Shown piece after piece: positions 1 to 7,771 of a DNA stretch of 37,024 nucleotides. The translations under genes were made by a program, and so were the position numbers. The notes beneath the pieces are model-generated. The model did not search any database. It was not told where the DNA came from and saw nothing but the letters and a program-made list of their open reading frames with translations. This DNA is from Oscillospiraceae bacterium (GTDB taxonomy: Bacteria; Bacillota; Clostridia; Oscillospirales; Oscillospiraceae): NCBI GenBank assembly GCA_017549125.1, contig JAFYVL010000025.1, forward strand, positions 1 through 37,024, written 5' to 3'. Numbering within the stretch: the first letter of the stretch is position 1; every line of letters starts with the position of its first letter.

Positions 1-3000
1 ACGAGTACCGGTATCTCGGAAGGTATAGTTCACATAGTCCTTAGTCCAGTTGCCGGAGGATGCACGGCGCAGAATCAGGCCAAAGGTCTTGTCCTTATTG
101 CCATCAGCCTCAGCATCCAGCTTGTAATCAAAGCTGACGATACCCGCAGGGGTAATCTCCTCGCCATTGACATTGCTCAGGTACTTGGTGAAGCCAACAC
201 CGGCTTCGAAGGCTTGACCACGATAGACGATGGAACTCCAATTGAGGATGGTAGCAATGTCCCAACCGGTCATGGCATTTTCATTGGCCTTTACCATATC
301 CTGGGTAGCAATCTTCTGCTCCTTGGTATACAGTTCCCACTGGGCATTGACGGTCTCCACAACCTGGCGCATGGTCAGGCTGTACTCGGAGCTGACGATC
401 TTCTCGCCATTGATGGTGATGCTTGCGCAGGCATACAGATTGGTTTCGCCGTAGTTGGCAATGTCATAGTTGTTAACACGCAGAGTCACTTCGTTCTGGT
501 AAGCTCTGGTGCGGCTGATTGCCTTGCCGCCTTCCAGCCACAGATCATAGCCCACAGACTCTACCAGAGCCAGAACGGTCTCGTCTGCATAGAACTCAGC
601 CTTGTAGCCAACACCGGTGGTAGCAGGCGCCAGGCTCTGCTTGGTGATACCTGCATAGAATCTATGGAAGGTATAACCGTTGTCATCAGCGATGGCCACA
701 TAGCGATGTGCGTTATCTGCATTCTTGCAGTTTGTTGCCAGAGCGCAGGAAACGGTGCCGTTGATGCGGCCGCAAGCGGAGGCATCATAGGTATCATTGG
801 CGCTATCCATGCCATAGAGCATGCCCTCGCCGGAGATGTTACCGGTCAAGGTCTTGCCGTTCAGGTCCAGGTACAGGTCGCTGTTGATCACGATATCCTC
901 GGTCACATCGTCTTCCAGAACGATGCTGCCGGTCTCGTATGCTGCAACAGCCTCTGCCAGAGTGGTATACTCACCCAGCTTTTCGCCGTTTGCGTAGATA
1001 GAAGCAAAGGGCTTCAGGGTTACGGAAATATTGTCCAGATAGCCGCCCACATTGGTCCAGTCATAGACATCAAATACACCGTAGTCATCATACTCCAATG
1101 CAGTCATGTCAATTTCTACATGGACATAGCCGTCTTCCAGAATCTGGGTAGTCACATTGGCCGGCTCGTAACGAACACCGTCGTGAATGAAGGTGTACTC
1201 CACATAGCTGTTGGTCCAGTTGCCGCTGGAAGCGCGACGCAGGATCAGGGTCATCTTCTTGGTAGTGCCGATGGCCTCATCATCCAGCTTATAATCAAAG
1301 CTGAGAGTGCCGATAGGCGCAATGGTACCACCGTTAACATTGCTCAGATATCTGGAACCCAAACCAACACCGGCTTCGAAGCGCTCGCCACGGAATTCGG
1401 GCTCGGTGACCTCAGGCTCAGTAGTCTCAGGAACGGTGGTCTCGGGTTCGGTTTCCTCGGGGATCTCGGGGATCACGGGAGCATCCATGGAGACCTGTAC
1501 ATTATCAATATAGCCGTTTGCAGTAGTCCAACTATATACATCTAGGAATGCCAGGATCTCAGGAGCATTGTCACGGTTATCGTTATTGTTGGTGACATTC
1601 AGTGCTGCCACATCACAGGTGACCAGGATGTAGCCGTCAGCCAGCTTTTCGGTATAAATACCGGCATAGTCATAACGTTCGCCGTTGGCGTCAAAATAGA
1701 AGGTACCGTAATAGGGCACATGGCCGGGGCTTCTCAGCACGATGACCATCTGACCCTCGGAGGTCAGCTTGTACTCGAAGGTGACGGAGGCATAACCCGC
1801 GTCCTCGAAGTCCACATTCAAGCCCACGCCTGCCTCGAATGCCTGACCGCGGACGAAGTTCTCTGTGCCGGGCTCGATCTCGGTTGCGCCGTTGGCTGCA
1901 ACATTCAGAGTCTCCAGCTTGGACAGCATTGCCACACGGCGGGTGTGGTGCAGATCAGCTGCATCGGTGTTGCCGTCGCCGTCGGGGTCAACAGTCTGAC
2001 CGTCGTACACACCGGTAACGATCGCGCCATCATACAGGCCATCGGTGTAAGCGGACAGATCGGAGATTCCGTACTGGTTCTCCAGCATCCACATGTACTC
2101 ATAGTCCTCGCTGCTCTCACGGATGGTTTCCAGACGCATAGAGCCGATAGGACCTTCGATACCGTAGTCAGAGCCGGGATAAACCAGGATCTGGTCGCCG
2201 GGGGTACCGGAGCCGTAGCCATTCCAATAATCGAACAAGGAGATGCCGTTGTCGGTGTACCGCCCCCAGTAATTGGTGCAGGAATACAGCATGCCGTCGA
2301 AGCCATAGTCATACATCATCCAGCTGATGGCACGATTGTTCACCAGGGGGCAGTTGTAATGGAAGGTGGGATAAGGTGCTACGGGGTGGCAGCAGCCGTA
2401 CCACCAAACCTCTTCATCGTTTGCATACATGTCTCTCTGTTCCTGAGTCTGCATGTGGTGGAACTGAGGCGTATACATGACGCTGTTGTAGATAGAGGTC
2501 AAGGGTTCATGGTCAGAATAGTCGGCGCAGCCATCCATATAGAAGGTGTCGTCGTTGGGGTTCGGTCCGGTGACCATGTTCTTAATACCCAGGAAGCTTG
2601 CCTTCAATTCGGGATAAGCATCCAGCATGGGAGCCAGCTCGGTCTTGACATCGTCAAAAATGTCGATACAGACCTGCACCTCTGCATAGGAGGGTGCCTT
2701 AGAGCCGCCTGCGGGCTCGTCCACGCAGGTGAAATAGAAATATGCCTTCTCGAACAGGTCAATGTTATTGCCCGCATTGGCCAGTTCCAGATTCTTGTTG
2801 ATCAGAGCGGACAGAGTGGTAACCAGAGATTCTCTGTTGACCACCTTACCGTCTGCGTAGTAGTACAGCAGGTAGCTGGAGATGGCAGGATCTGCTGCCT
2901 TTTCCACGATGGATTCCACCAGGGGCTGGGTCTCATACCAATCACCATAGGAGTTCCAGGGGGCAATACGCTTGCTGACCAGGTAGTCATAGTACAGGTC

Positions 3001-3783
3001 ACCCAACTTCTTGCTCATGTCGCCTTCACCGGCTTCCAGCTGATCCCACCAAATACCCATGGAGGTGGTCATATGCACTTCCTCAGGCAGGGTCACATCA
3101 TAAATGCGGATGGAAACGGGTATCTGCATAGCTGTGCCGTTGACGGTCAGCGTAGCAGAGCCTGTGTAGGTGCCGGGAGCGGCATCGCCCACATTCAGAT
3201 TCACCCAAATGCCCTGGTTGTTACCGGAAACAATGGTGTTCTCCCCTGCTTCGATGGCCTCTGCCTGGGGGATCAATGCATCGGGATATACGCCATCCCA
3301 TGCCTTATTACCCTCACGGGGATGGAACACATCCTCAATGTACTTCTTATTCAAGAACCAGGAATCCAGGGTCTCGAAATCGCCGAAATCGGGAGAGTTG
3401 CCGCTGCCGGAAACGGTGACATAGTGCTGGGTGTACACCTCAAAGGCAGAAGCGGGAATGATATTTCCCTTCTCGTTGAACAGATGATTCATGGTCAGTT
3501 CAAAAGAATCGACCTTAAAGCTGGGAGTCAGGATCATTTGTGCAGACTCCACTTCGTTTCTGGCGCTTTCAAAGGTCAAAGCGCTGAAACGGTTGGGAAC
3601 GGTTCCCGTTAATTGAACGGTTTCTGTGTTATAGGGGTACGCGATGCTCAGCCCTTCAATGGCCGTGGGTAGATCACTACTTGCCACCTGTGCTTCGCTG
3701 GCCAATGCGGAAATGGGCAGCAATCCCAAAACCATGACCAATGCCAGCACCAATGACAAAACTTTTGTCAAGTTCTTTTGCAT
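1..3783 (-). CDS. Secreted GH123-like (DUF4091) glycoside hydrolase with repeated binding modules, 3' end outside window
   Basis: The reading frame is open from the start codon at 3783 to base 1, giving 1,261 residues with no stop, so the C-terminus lies outside the window. A GGAGG site precedes the ATG. Residues 1-29 are a signal peptide ending ISALAS with no lipobox. Residues about 30-615 match the DUF4091/GH123 family, whose known members are retaining N-acetyl-beta-galactosaminidases using an adjacent Asp-Glu pair; here the motif is FTCVDEPAGG with D355 and E356. Just before the last helix is a single EF-hand-like loop (residues 599-611). After this come a ~120-residue module (636-765) of the type repeated in the giant lipoprotein, an acidic Thr/Pro/Glu linker, a more distant module (797-925), a region shared with the two giant esterases, and the beginning of a third module. 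It is the last gene of the series seen here. The hydrolase assignment is fairly secure; the substrate is inferred. Confidence 0.85.
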   Translation of the reverse strand, partial: MQKNLTKVLSLVLALVMVLGLLPISALASEAQVASSDLPTAIEGLSIAYPYNTETVQLTGTVPNRFSALTFESARNEVESAQMILTPSFKVDSFELTMNHLFNEKGNIIPASAFEVYTQHYVTVSGSGNSPDFGDFETLDSWFLNKKYIEDVFHPREGNKAWDGVYPDALIPQAEAIEAGENTIVSGNNQGIWVNLNVGDAAPGTYTGSATLTVNGTAMQIPVSIRIYDVTLPEEVHMTTSMGIWWDQLEAGEGDMSKKLGDLYYDYLVSKRIAPWNSYGDWYETQPLVESIVEKAADPAISSYLLYYYADGKVVNRESLVTTLSALINKNLELANAGNNIDLFEKAYFYFTCVDEPAGGSKAPSYAEVQVCIDIFDDVKTELAPMLDAYPELKASFLGIKNMVTGPNPNDDTFYMDGCADYSDHEPLTSIYNSVMYTPQFHHMQTQEQRDMYANDEEVWWYGCCHPVAPYPTFHYNCPLVNNRAISWMMYDYGFDGMLYSCTNYWGRYTDNGISLFDYWNGYGSGTPGDQILVYPGSDYGIEGPIGSMRLETIRESSEDYEYMWMLENQYGISDLSAYTDGLYDGAIVTGVYDGQTVDPDGDGNTDAADLHHTRRVAMLSKLETLNVAANGATEIEPGTENFVRGQAFEAGVGLNVDFEDAGYASVTFEYKLTSEGQMVIVLRSPGHVPYYGTFYFDANGERYDYAGIYTEKLADGYILVTCDVAALNVTNNNDNRDNAPEILAFLDVYSWTTANGYIDNVQVSMDAPVIPEIPEETEPETTVPETTEPEVTEPEFRGERFEAGVGLGSRYLSNVNGGTIAPIGTLSFDYKLDDEAIGTTKKMTLILRRASSGNWTNSYVEYTFIHDGVRYEPANVTTQILEDGYVHVEIDMTALEYDDYGVFDVYDWTNVGGYLDNISVTLKPFASIYANGEKLGEYTTLAEAVAAYETGSIVLEDDVTEDIVINSDLYLDLNGKTLTGNISGEGMLYGMDSANDTYDASACGRINGTVSCALATNCKNADNAHRYVAIADDNGYTFHRFYAGITKQSLAPATTGVGYKAEFYADETVLALVESVGYDLWLEGGKAISRTRAYQNEVTLRVNNYDIANYGETNLYACASITINGEKIVSSEYSLTMRQVVETVNAQWELYTKEQKIATQDMVKANENAMTGWDIATILNWSSIVYRGQAFEAGVGFTKYLSNVNGEEITPAGIVSFDYKLDAEADGNKDKTFGLILRRASSGNWTKDYVNYTFRDTGTR

Positions 3784-3812
3784 TTTGGTTTCCTCCTAAT
3801 TTAATTTATATC

Positions 3813-3831
3813 TATCGGCTATTTGCCGATA
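3813..3831 (-). other. Short intergenic hairpin
   Basis: The arms TATCGGC and GCCGATA are perfectly complementary around a 5-base loop in the 50-base gap between the glycoside-hydrolase-like gene and the GH123-like gene. There is no T-run after it on the minus strand, so it is more likely an mRNA processing or stability hairpin, or a weak terminator remnant, than a true intrinsic terminator. Confidence 0.45.
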
Positions 3832-3833
3832 AA

Positions 3834-5336
3834 TTACAGATTTGCCACAGTAACACAGGGATATTTCATCACCTGCTGGACAGTTTCCATGCCTGCCTTA
3901 CGGCAATCCCACAGAGTTTCCGCGTAAATGGCCACAGGCAGATAGATCTTGCTTTCAAACATGGCATCCTCAATGACGCACTGGACATTCATGTAAGACT
4001 TATCCTTCAACAGAGACTGCACCATCAGGCGCACATTCTCCACATGGCGAATCCAGTTGGTCTGACGGAACTTCCAAATACGATTCTGTGTATAGGTGCG
4101 TTCTTTCACCACACGGTCTGTGCGCTGACCGATGATCAGACCGGGCTTTTGATGGAAGAAGGTCGTCCAATCTAGACCGATCATACCCTTCAAAACTGCA
4201 CCAAACTTGTCATCCTTGCCACGCAGAACGGTGATTTTCTCCACAAAGGCACGGGTAGCCTCCAAATCGCCGGGAGCGCCATCGTCACCCACATCACCGA
4301 ACTCGCCCTCAAAGGGGAAGCAGCCGCAGTTTTCCCAGACGATATATACCCGGGGGTCAACCTTAGCAATGTACTCGGTATGATCCTTTACAGACCATGC
4401 GTGCAAACCAAACTGGATATGCAGGTCGGGATACTTTGCAAGCAAAGCACCAGCAGTGTCATTTACCAGATCCACCACGGTCTCTGCGATCAGCTTTTCA
4501 CCGATATAGGCGGTCTGCAGCTCCGTAAAGGACTGGAAGTAGATGCCGTCGCAATTGGAATTGGCATATTCCCGGTCGTACTTGGCAACGATATCGTCAC
4601 GCAGCTGCTTCAAGGATGCATCGTCCAGCTTGGCAGAGACATTACAATCCGTACCCCAGCCCCAGGCAAAGCCCCAAATCAGCTTGATGCCCAGTTCGTG
4701 GGCATAATTTACGATATCCTCTGCATTGATGGGTGCATAGTCATTCCAGATCACCAGTTCGTTCAGCTTCAGCATAAACATGTTGTCCATGAAGCTACGA
4801 TAATCATAGATGGTATGACCCCAGGTCCAAATGCCGCGCTCCTCTACCTCAGGTGCAGTAATCTGAGACCATGCAGGCAATTTCTCGTGGAATGCGGTAT
4901 CAAAGTAATCCACTACCATGCAGTTGGTATAGCGGTTACATTTGTAGACCTCATAACCGCAATACTGATTGCAGAAATCCACGCAACCGTATACCGTACC
5001 CCGAACATCAAAGCCCGCGATCACTACCAGTTGCTTCTCCGAATTCCAGGGACTATCGGTGATCAATGCGCTGTAGCCCTGACGCTTGGTGCAGGGGGTA
5101 ATCAACTTCCGGTCGATCAGCTTGGCAACCATTTCGCTTTGGTTTTGACCAATCAGAATCACATTGCTCGTTTCCAGAACTTCCTGTTCCACATTGTCCA
5201 TGGTAAATACGGACAGGTAGTCCTTATAATGATCGGATACGGTTTTGTATACCAGATCCACACCCTTACGCACAAGGCCGCTATAGCATTCCGCCACAAT
5301 GACCCAGCGATTGGGATTTTCAATGTATCGACTCAT
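3834..5336 (-). CDS. Cytoplasmic glycoside-hydrolase-like protein (GH20/GH67-type N-domain plus TIM-barrel)
   Basis: This is a 500-residue protein starting MSRYIENPNR, with a TAAGGAG site just upstream and no signal peptide, so it should act in the cytoplasm. Residues about 10-130 form an alpha/beta domain with ILIGQNQSE and VVIAGFDVRGTVYG, like the non-catalytic N-domain that precedes GH20, GH67 and GH84 barrels. From about residue 140 (ERGIWTWGHTIYDYRSF) a TIM-barrel-like region follows, with strand-like LNELVIWNDYAP, IKLIWGFAWGWG, GIYFQSFTE and VYIVWENCG; the C-terminus is helical. I could not place it in a named GH family or identify its catalytic pair. It lies 12 bases downstream of the epimerase gene, which suggests it cleaves imported oligosaccharides, possibly containing hexosamine or hexuronate. 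That role is inference. Confidence 0.7.
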   Translation of the reverse strand: MSRYIENPNRWVIVAECYSGLVRKGVDLVYKTVSDHYKDYLSVFTMDNVEQEVLETSNVILIGQNQSEMVAKLIDRKLITPCTKRQGYSALITDSPWNSEKQLVVIAGFDVRGTVYGCVDFCNQYCGYEVYKCNRYTNCMVVDYFDTAFHEKLPAWSQITAPEVEERGIWTWGHTIYDYRSFMDNMFMLKLNELVIWNDYAPINAEDIVNYAHELGIKLIWGFAWGWGTDCNVSAKLDDASLKQLRDDIVAKYDREYANSNCDGIYFQSFTELQTAYIGEKLIAETVVDLVNDTAGALLAKYPDLHIQFGLHAWSVKDHTEYIAKVDPRVYIVWENCGCFPFEGEFGDVGDDGAPGDLEATRAFVEKITVLRGKDDKFGAVLKGMIGLDWTTFFHQKPGLIIGQRTDRVVKERTYTQNRIWKFRQTNWIRHVENVRLMVQSLLKDKSYMNVQCVIEDAMFESKIYLPVAIYAETLWDCRKAGMETVQQVMKYPCVTVANL

Positions 5337-5348
5337 TTCTAATTCTCC

Positions 5349-6509
5349 TTAGTTTAAGAATGCATTCATATTGCCGGTTTCGTCCAGCAATGCCATGATG
5401 ATATACATTCTGGGAATATGGAACGGGCCTTTAAAGATATTGCCCTTAAGGGTGGTAGAGGGAGTATTGTCGTAATGCAAATAGCCGTACCACTCGCCAT
5501 ATTCCTGATCTACGAAATAGCTTTCGCAGTAGCTTTCCAGCTTCTTATACAGATCGTTGTACTTTTCCTCGCCGGAAATCTGGTATGCCATCCGGGCGGC
5601 AATCATGGTCTCACACTGAGGCCACCACAGCTTCATATCCCATTCTAGCTGTACGGGAGGTTCTCCGTTCAGATCGGTGAAGGAAATGATACCGCCGTGC
5701 TTCTCATCCCAGCCCAAAGGCAAGGTGATGTCAATGATGTGCTTGCCTTGTTCAATCACCTTAGGATCGTTCATGAGAACACCCTGCGCCATAATGAACC
5801 AGGCGGCCTCCATGGAGTGACCGGGGTTGACGATTCTGCCATTGGGAGAATCCACAGCCTGTCCTTCCCTGTTGACACTTTCCAGCAATGCCTTTTCTGT
5901 CAGGAAGCCACCTTCCAGAATCTCCTTCAGGAAGCCTGCCGCCAGAGTTGCATACTTGTCCTTGACCTCTGCATTCATGCTCTGCATCACCTGGGCGGTT
6001 GCCAGCATGATCATCACAGGAGACAGACCCTTCATGGGGTAGTTCTCTGTGTGGAATTTGGGAGTATTGGCAATTTCACCCTTATAGCACTTGTATGCCA
6101 CATCGAAATAGGTCTCTGCCAGCTCCAGTGCCGTCAAATCACCGGTGGCCTTGTAATACTCTGCACAGCCGATGGCAGCAAAGGTCTCAGAGAAATAGTA
6201 TCTTCTCTTTTGCAGCTGACGACCGTCAGCGGTGACGGTAAAGTACATTCTGCCGTCGGTGTCCGTACACTTGGGCAGGAACTCATAAATGCACTTGGCT
6301 GCCTTCAAGTATTCTTCGTTCTTTTCGATGGTGTTGTAGGCCTTGGTCAGCACCCACAGGGTTCTGCCTTGGAACCAAACACTCTTTTCCCTGCCGTAGA
6401 TCTTTCCCTGGCGGTCTAAGCAGGTGTAGATACCGCCATTTTCATAGTCAATGGCATTTTCCAGCCAGAAAGGCAGAATTTTGCCCACTAAATCTGCTCT
6501 ATAATTCAT
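5349..6509 (-). CDS. AGE-family (N-acylglucosamine 2-epimerase-like) sugar isomerase
   Basis: This 386-residue protein has the normal length and alpha/alpha-barrel pattern of the N-acylglucosamine 2-epimerase family. Visible family motifs are WFQGRTLW near residue 46, RRYYFSETFAAIG, NPGHSMEAAW with H231 and E234, QLEWDMKLWWPQCE, and the C-terminal KGPFHIPR with H364. Such enzymes interconvert GlcNAc and ManNAc or isomerise other hexoses such as mannose, glucose or cellobiose, through histidine acid/base chemistry. There is no signal peptide, so it is cytoplasmic. The gene starts 12 bases after the oxidoreductase gene and ends 12 bases before the hydrolase-like gene, a tight operon arrangement. 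Acting on an N-acetylhexosamine fits the nearby GH123-like enzymes, but the sequence alone cannot exclude a neutral sugar. Confidence 0.88.
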   Translation of the reverse strand: MNYRADLVGKILPFWLENAIDYENGGIYTCLDRQGKIYGREKSVWFQGRTLWVLTKAYNTIEKNEEYLKAAKCIYEFLPKCTDTDGRMYFTVTADGRQLQKRRYYFSETFAAIGCAEYYKATGDLTALELAETYFDVAYKCYKGEIANTPKFHTENYPMKGLSPVMIMLATAQVMQSMNAEVKDKYATLAAGFLKEILEGGFLTEKALLESVNREGQAVDSPNGRIVNPGHSMEAAWFIMAQGVLMNDPKVIEQGKHIIDITLPLGWDEKHGGIISFTDLNGEPPVQLEWDMKLWWPQCETMIAARMAYQISGEEKYNDLYKKLESYCESYFVDQEYGEWYGYLHYDNTPSTTLKGNIFKGPFHIPRMYIIMALLDETGNMNAFLN

Positions 6510-6521
6510 TCTTGTTCCTCG

Positions 6522-7694
6522 TTATTTCATTTGAAAATCCAGCTCTACAAATCTGTGATTTTCAGCAGATTCTTTTGCCTTTAAGCACATATAGGCACTC
6601 AGCAAGCCTTGCTCGAGGGGTGTTTTGGAGGTTTCTGTACCCTGCATCACACCGATAAAGTTATTGATCAGCTTGATGTCACCACCGCCGTGGAAGGCAA
6701 TGGTTTCCACCTTGCAGCGAAGCTCACCGGTTTCGTAATGCTTGCGGACAATGATCTCGCTGGTCTCCCAATCGAATTCCACCACACCGCCTTCGCCTGC
6801 AATAATTGCGCCACGCTTAGCCGCATGCTTATTACGGGTGAAGAAGTTCTGGGTATAGACCACGTGCATACCGGACTCATAGCGGACAATCACCGTACCG
6901 CTGTCCTCGTTGCCAGTATCTTCTGCATAACAGCAGTATTCACCATGGCTGTAGTCACCTCTGACCTTGATGGTCTGATAAGGGCCTTCCCCACAGGTCA
7001 TCTTCTCCGGGCAATCCTCACATTTCAGACCTGCAGGCTTATCTCCCTTCATGATCTGCTTGGAAGTCATGGCGCAGATCTCCACAGGCTTCTGCTCCAC
7101 AATGTGGTTGATGTAATCCAAATCGTGGGTAGCCTTCTGCAAGAACAAACCGCCGGTCAAAGAATCGTCTCTGTACCAGTTGTGGTAGTAATCGCCACCG
7201 TAGGTGGGATAGTTAAAAGCTGCCACATGCTGGATAGGTCCAATGTCCATACGCTGAATCAGGTCTTTTACCTTATCCACCATGGCGGTAATGCGCAAGG
7301 GGAAAGATACCACCACTTCGCTTTCAGCCTTCTGACCTGCCGCTTTCAGTTTTTCCAGCTGTTCATAGTTGATGGAAACAGGCTTTTCCAGGAACAGCGG
7401 AATCTTCCGTTCCAACACCTTGATGGCCAGATCTGTGTGCAGATTGCAGCGAGTGCCGATCATCACACCGTCCAGCTTCTCATTGTCCATCATTTCTTCT
7501 GCATCGGTATAGAAATGGGTATTGGAAAAATCGATCTGCTGTTCGGTCAATGTTTTTTCCAAATCCTCTTTGCCTTTCGGATCGCAAATGGCGGTCAGAT
7601 TGATCTTCACGCCTAAATCGTTCTTATAGAGTCCGGAAAAGATCATACCTACACGGAGTCCATAGCCGATAACACCAATATTTAACTCTCTCAT
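6522..7694 (-). CDS. Gfo/Idh/MocA-family NAD(P)-dependent oxidoreductase
   Basis: This 390-residue protein starts MRELNIGVIGYGLRVG, a Rossmann nucleotide-binding loop (GxGxxx), and continues with the family's FLEKPVS motif. The ATG at 7694 is preferred because GGAGG lies 4 bases before it; an in-frame ATG at 7733 would add 13 unrelated residues inside the terminator hairpin. A cysteine cluster (C225, C228, C234, then an adjacent CC pair) lies in the C-terminal half and recurs in some members of this family, perhaps binding metal or stabilising a loop. Members oxidise or reduce sugar hydroxyls, and a few (GH109, and 3-keto-glycoside enzymes) cleave glycosidic bonds through an oxidised intermediate. 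The protein is cytoplasmic and 12 bases upstream of the epimerase gene. Its exact substrate is unknown; a role in modifying an imported amino sugar is inference. Confidence 0.88.
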   Translation of the reverse strand: MRELNIGVIGYGLRVGMIFSGLYKNDLGVKINLTAICDPKGKEDLEKTLTEQQIDFSNTHFYTDAEEMMDNEKLDGVMIGTRCNLHTDLAIKVLERKIPLFLEKPVSINYEQLEKLKAAGQKAESEVVVSFPLRITAMVDKVKDLIQRMDIGPIQHVAAFNYPTYGGDYYHNWYRDDSLTGGLFLQKATHDLDYINHIVEQKPVEICAMTSKQIMKGDKPAGLKCEDCPEKMTCGEGPYQTIKVRGDYSHGEYCCYAEDTGNEDSGTVIVRYESGMHVVYTQNFFTRNKHAAKRGAIIAGEGGVVEFDWETSEIIVRKHYETGELRCKVETIAFHGGGDIKLINNFIGVMQGTETSKTPLEQGLLSAYMCLKAKESAENHRFVELDFQMK

Positions 7695-7711
7695 CGTTGC
7701 CTCCAAATATG

Positions 7712-7755
7712 GGGAAAAAGGCGAACAATTCACGGGTATATCATTGTCCGCCTTT
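7712..7755 (-). terminator. Intrinsic terminator or attenuator between transport and intracellular genes
   Basis: Read on the minus strand, AAAGGCGGACAAT pairs with ATTGTTCGCCTTT across a 13-base loop, a 13-pair stem with one G-T wobble. It is followed by further Ts and CCCC before the oxidoreductase ribosome binding site. It lies directly after the stop of the giant lipoprotein gene. The stem plus five Ts is a good terminator shape. Because the following genes have no clear promoter of their own, partial read-through, lowering expression of the downstream half, is the likeliest function. Confidence 0.75.
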
Positions 7756-7771
7756 ATTGAATTATCGTCCC

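Noticed and set aside
1951-1989. Dockerin implying a cellulosome
   Set aside because: Only one calcium-loop repeat is present, in the body of the enzyme rather than as a paired C-terminal module, and no cohesin is visible in the window.
1720-3612. Plus-strand open frame of 630 codons
   Set aside because: It is antisense to the secreted GH123-like gene, whose signal peptide and family motifs are clear. Long antisense frames are expected from the codon bias here.
7695-7733. Longer start for the Gfo/Idh/MocA gene at 7733
   Set aside because: The added residues fall inside the terminator hairpin and before the natural Rossmann start; the GGAGG site fits the ATG at 7694.
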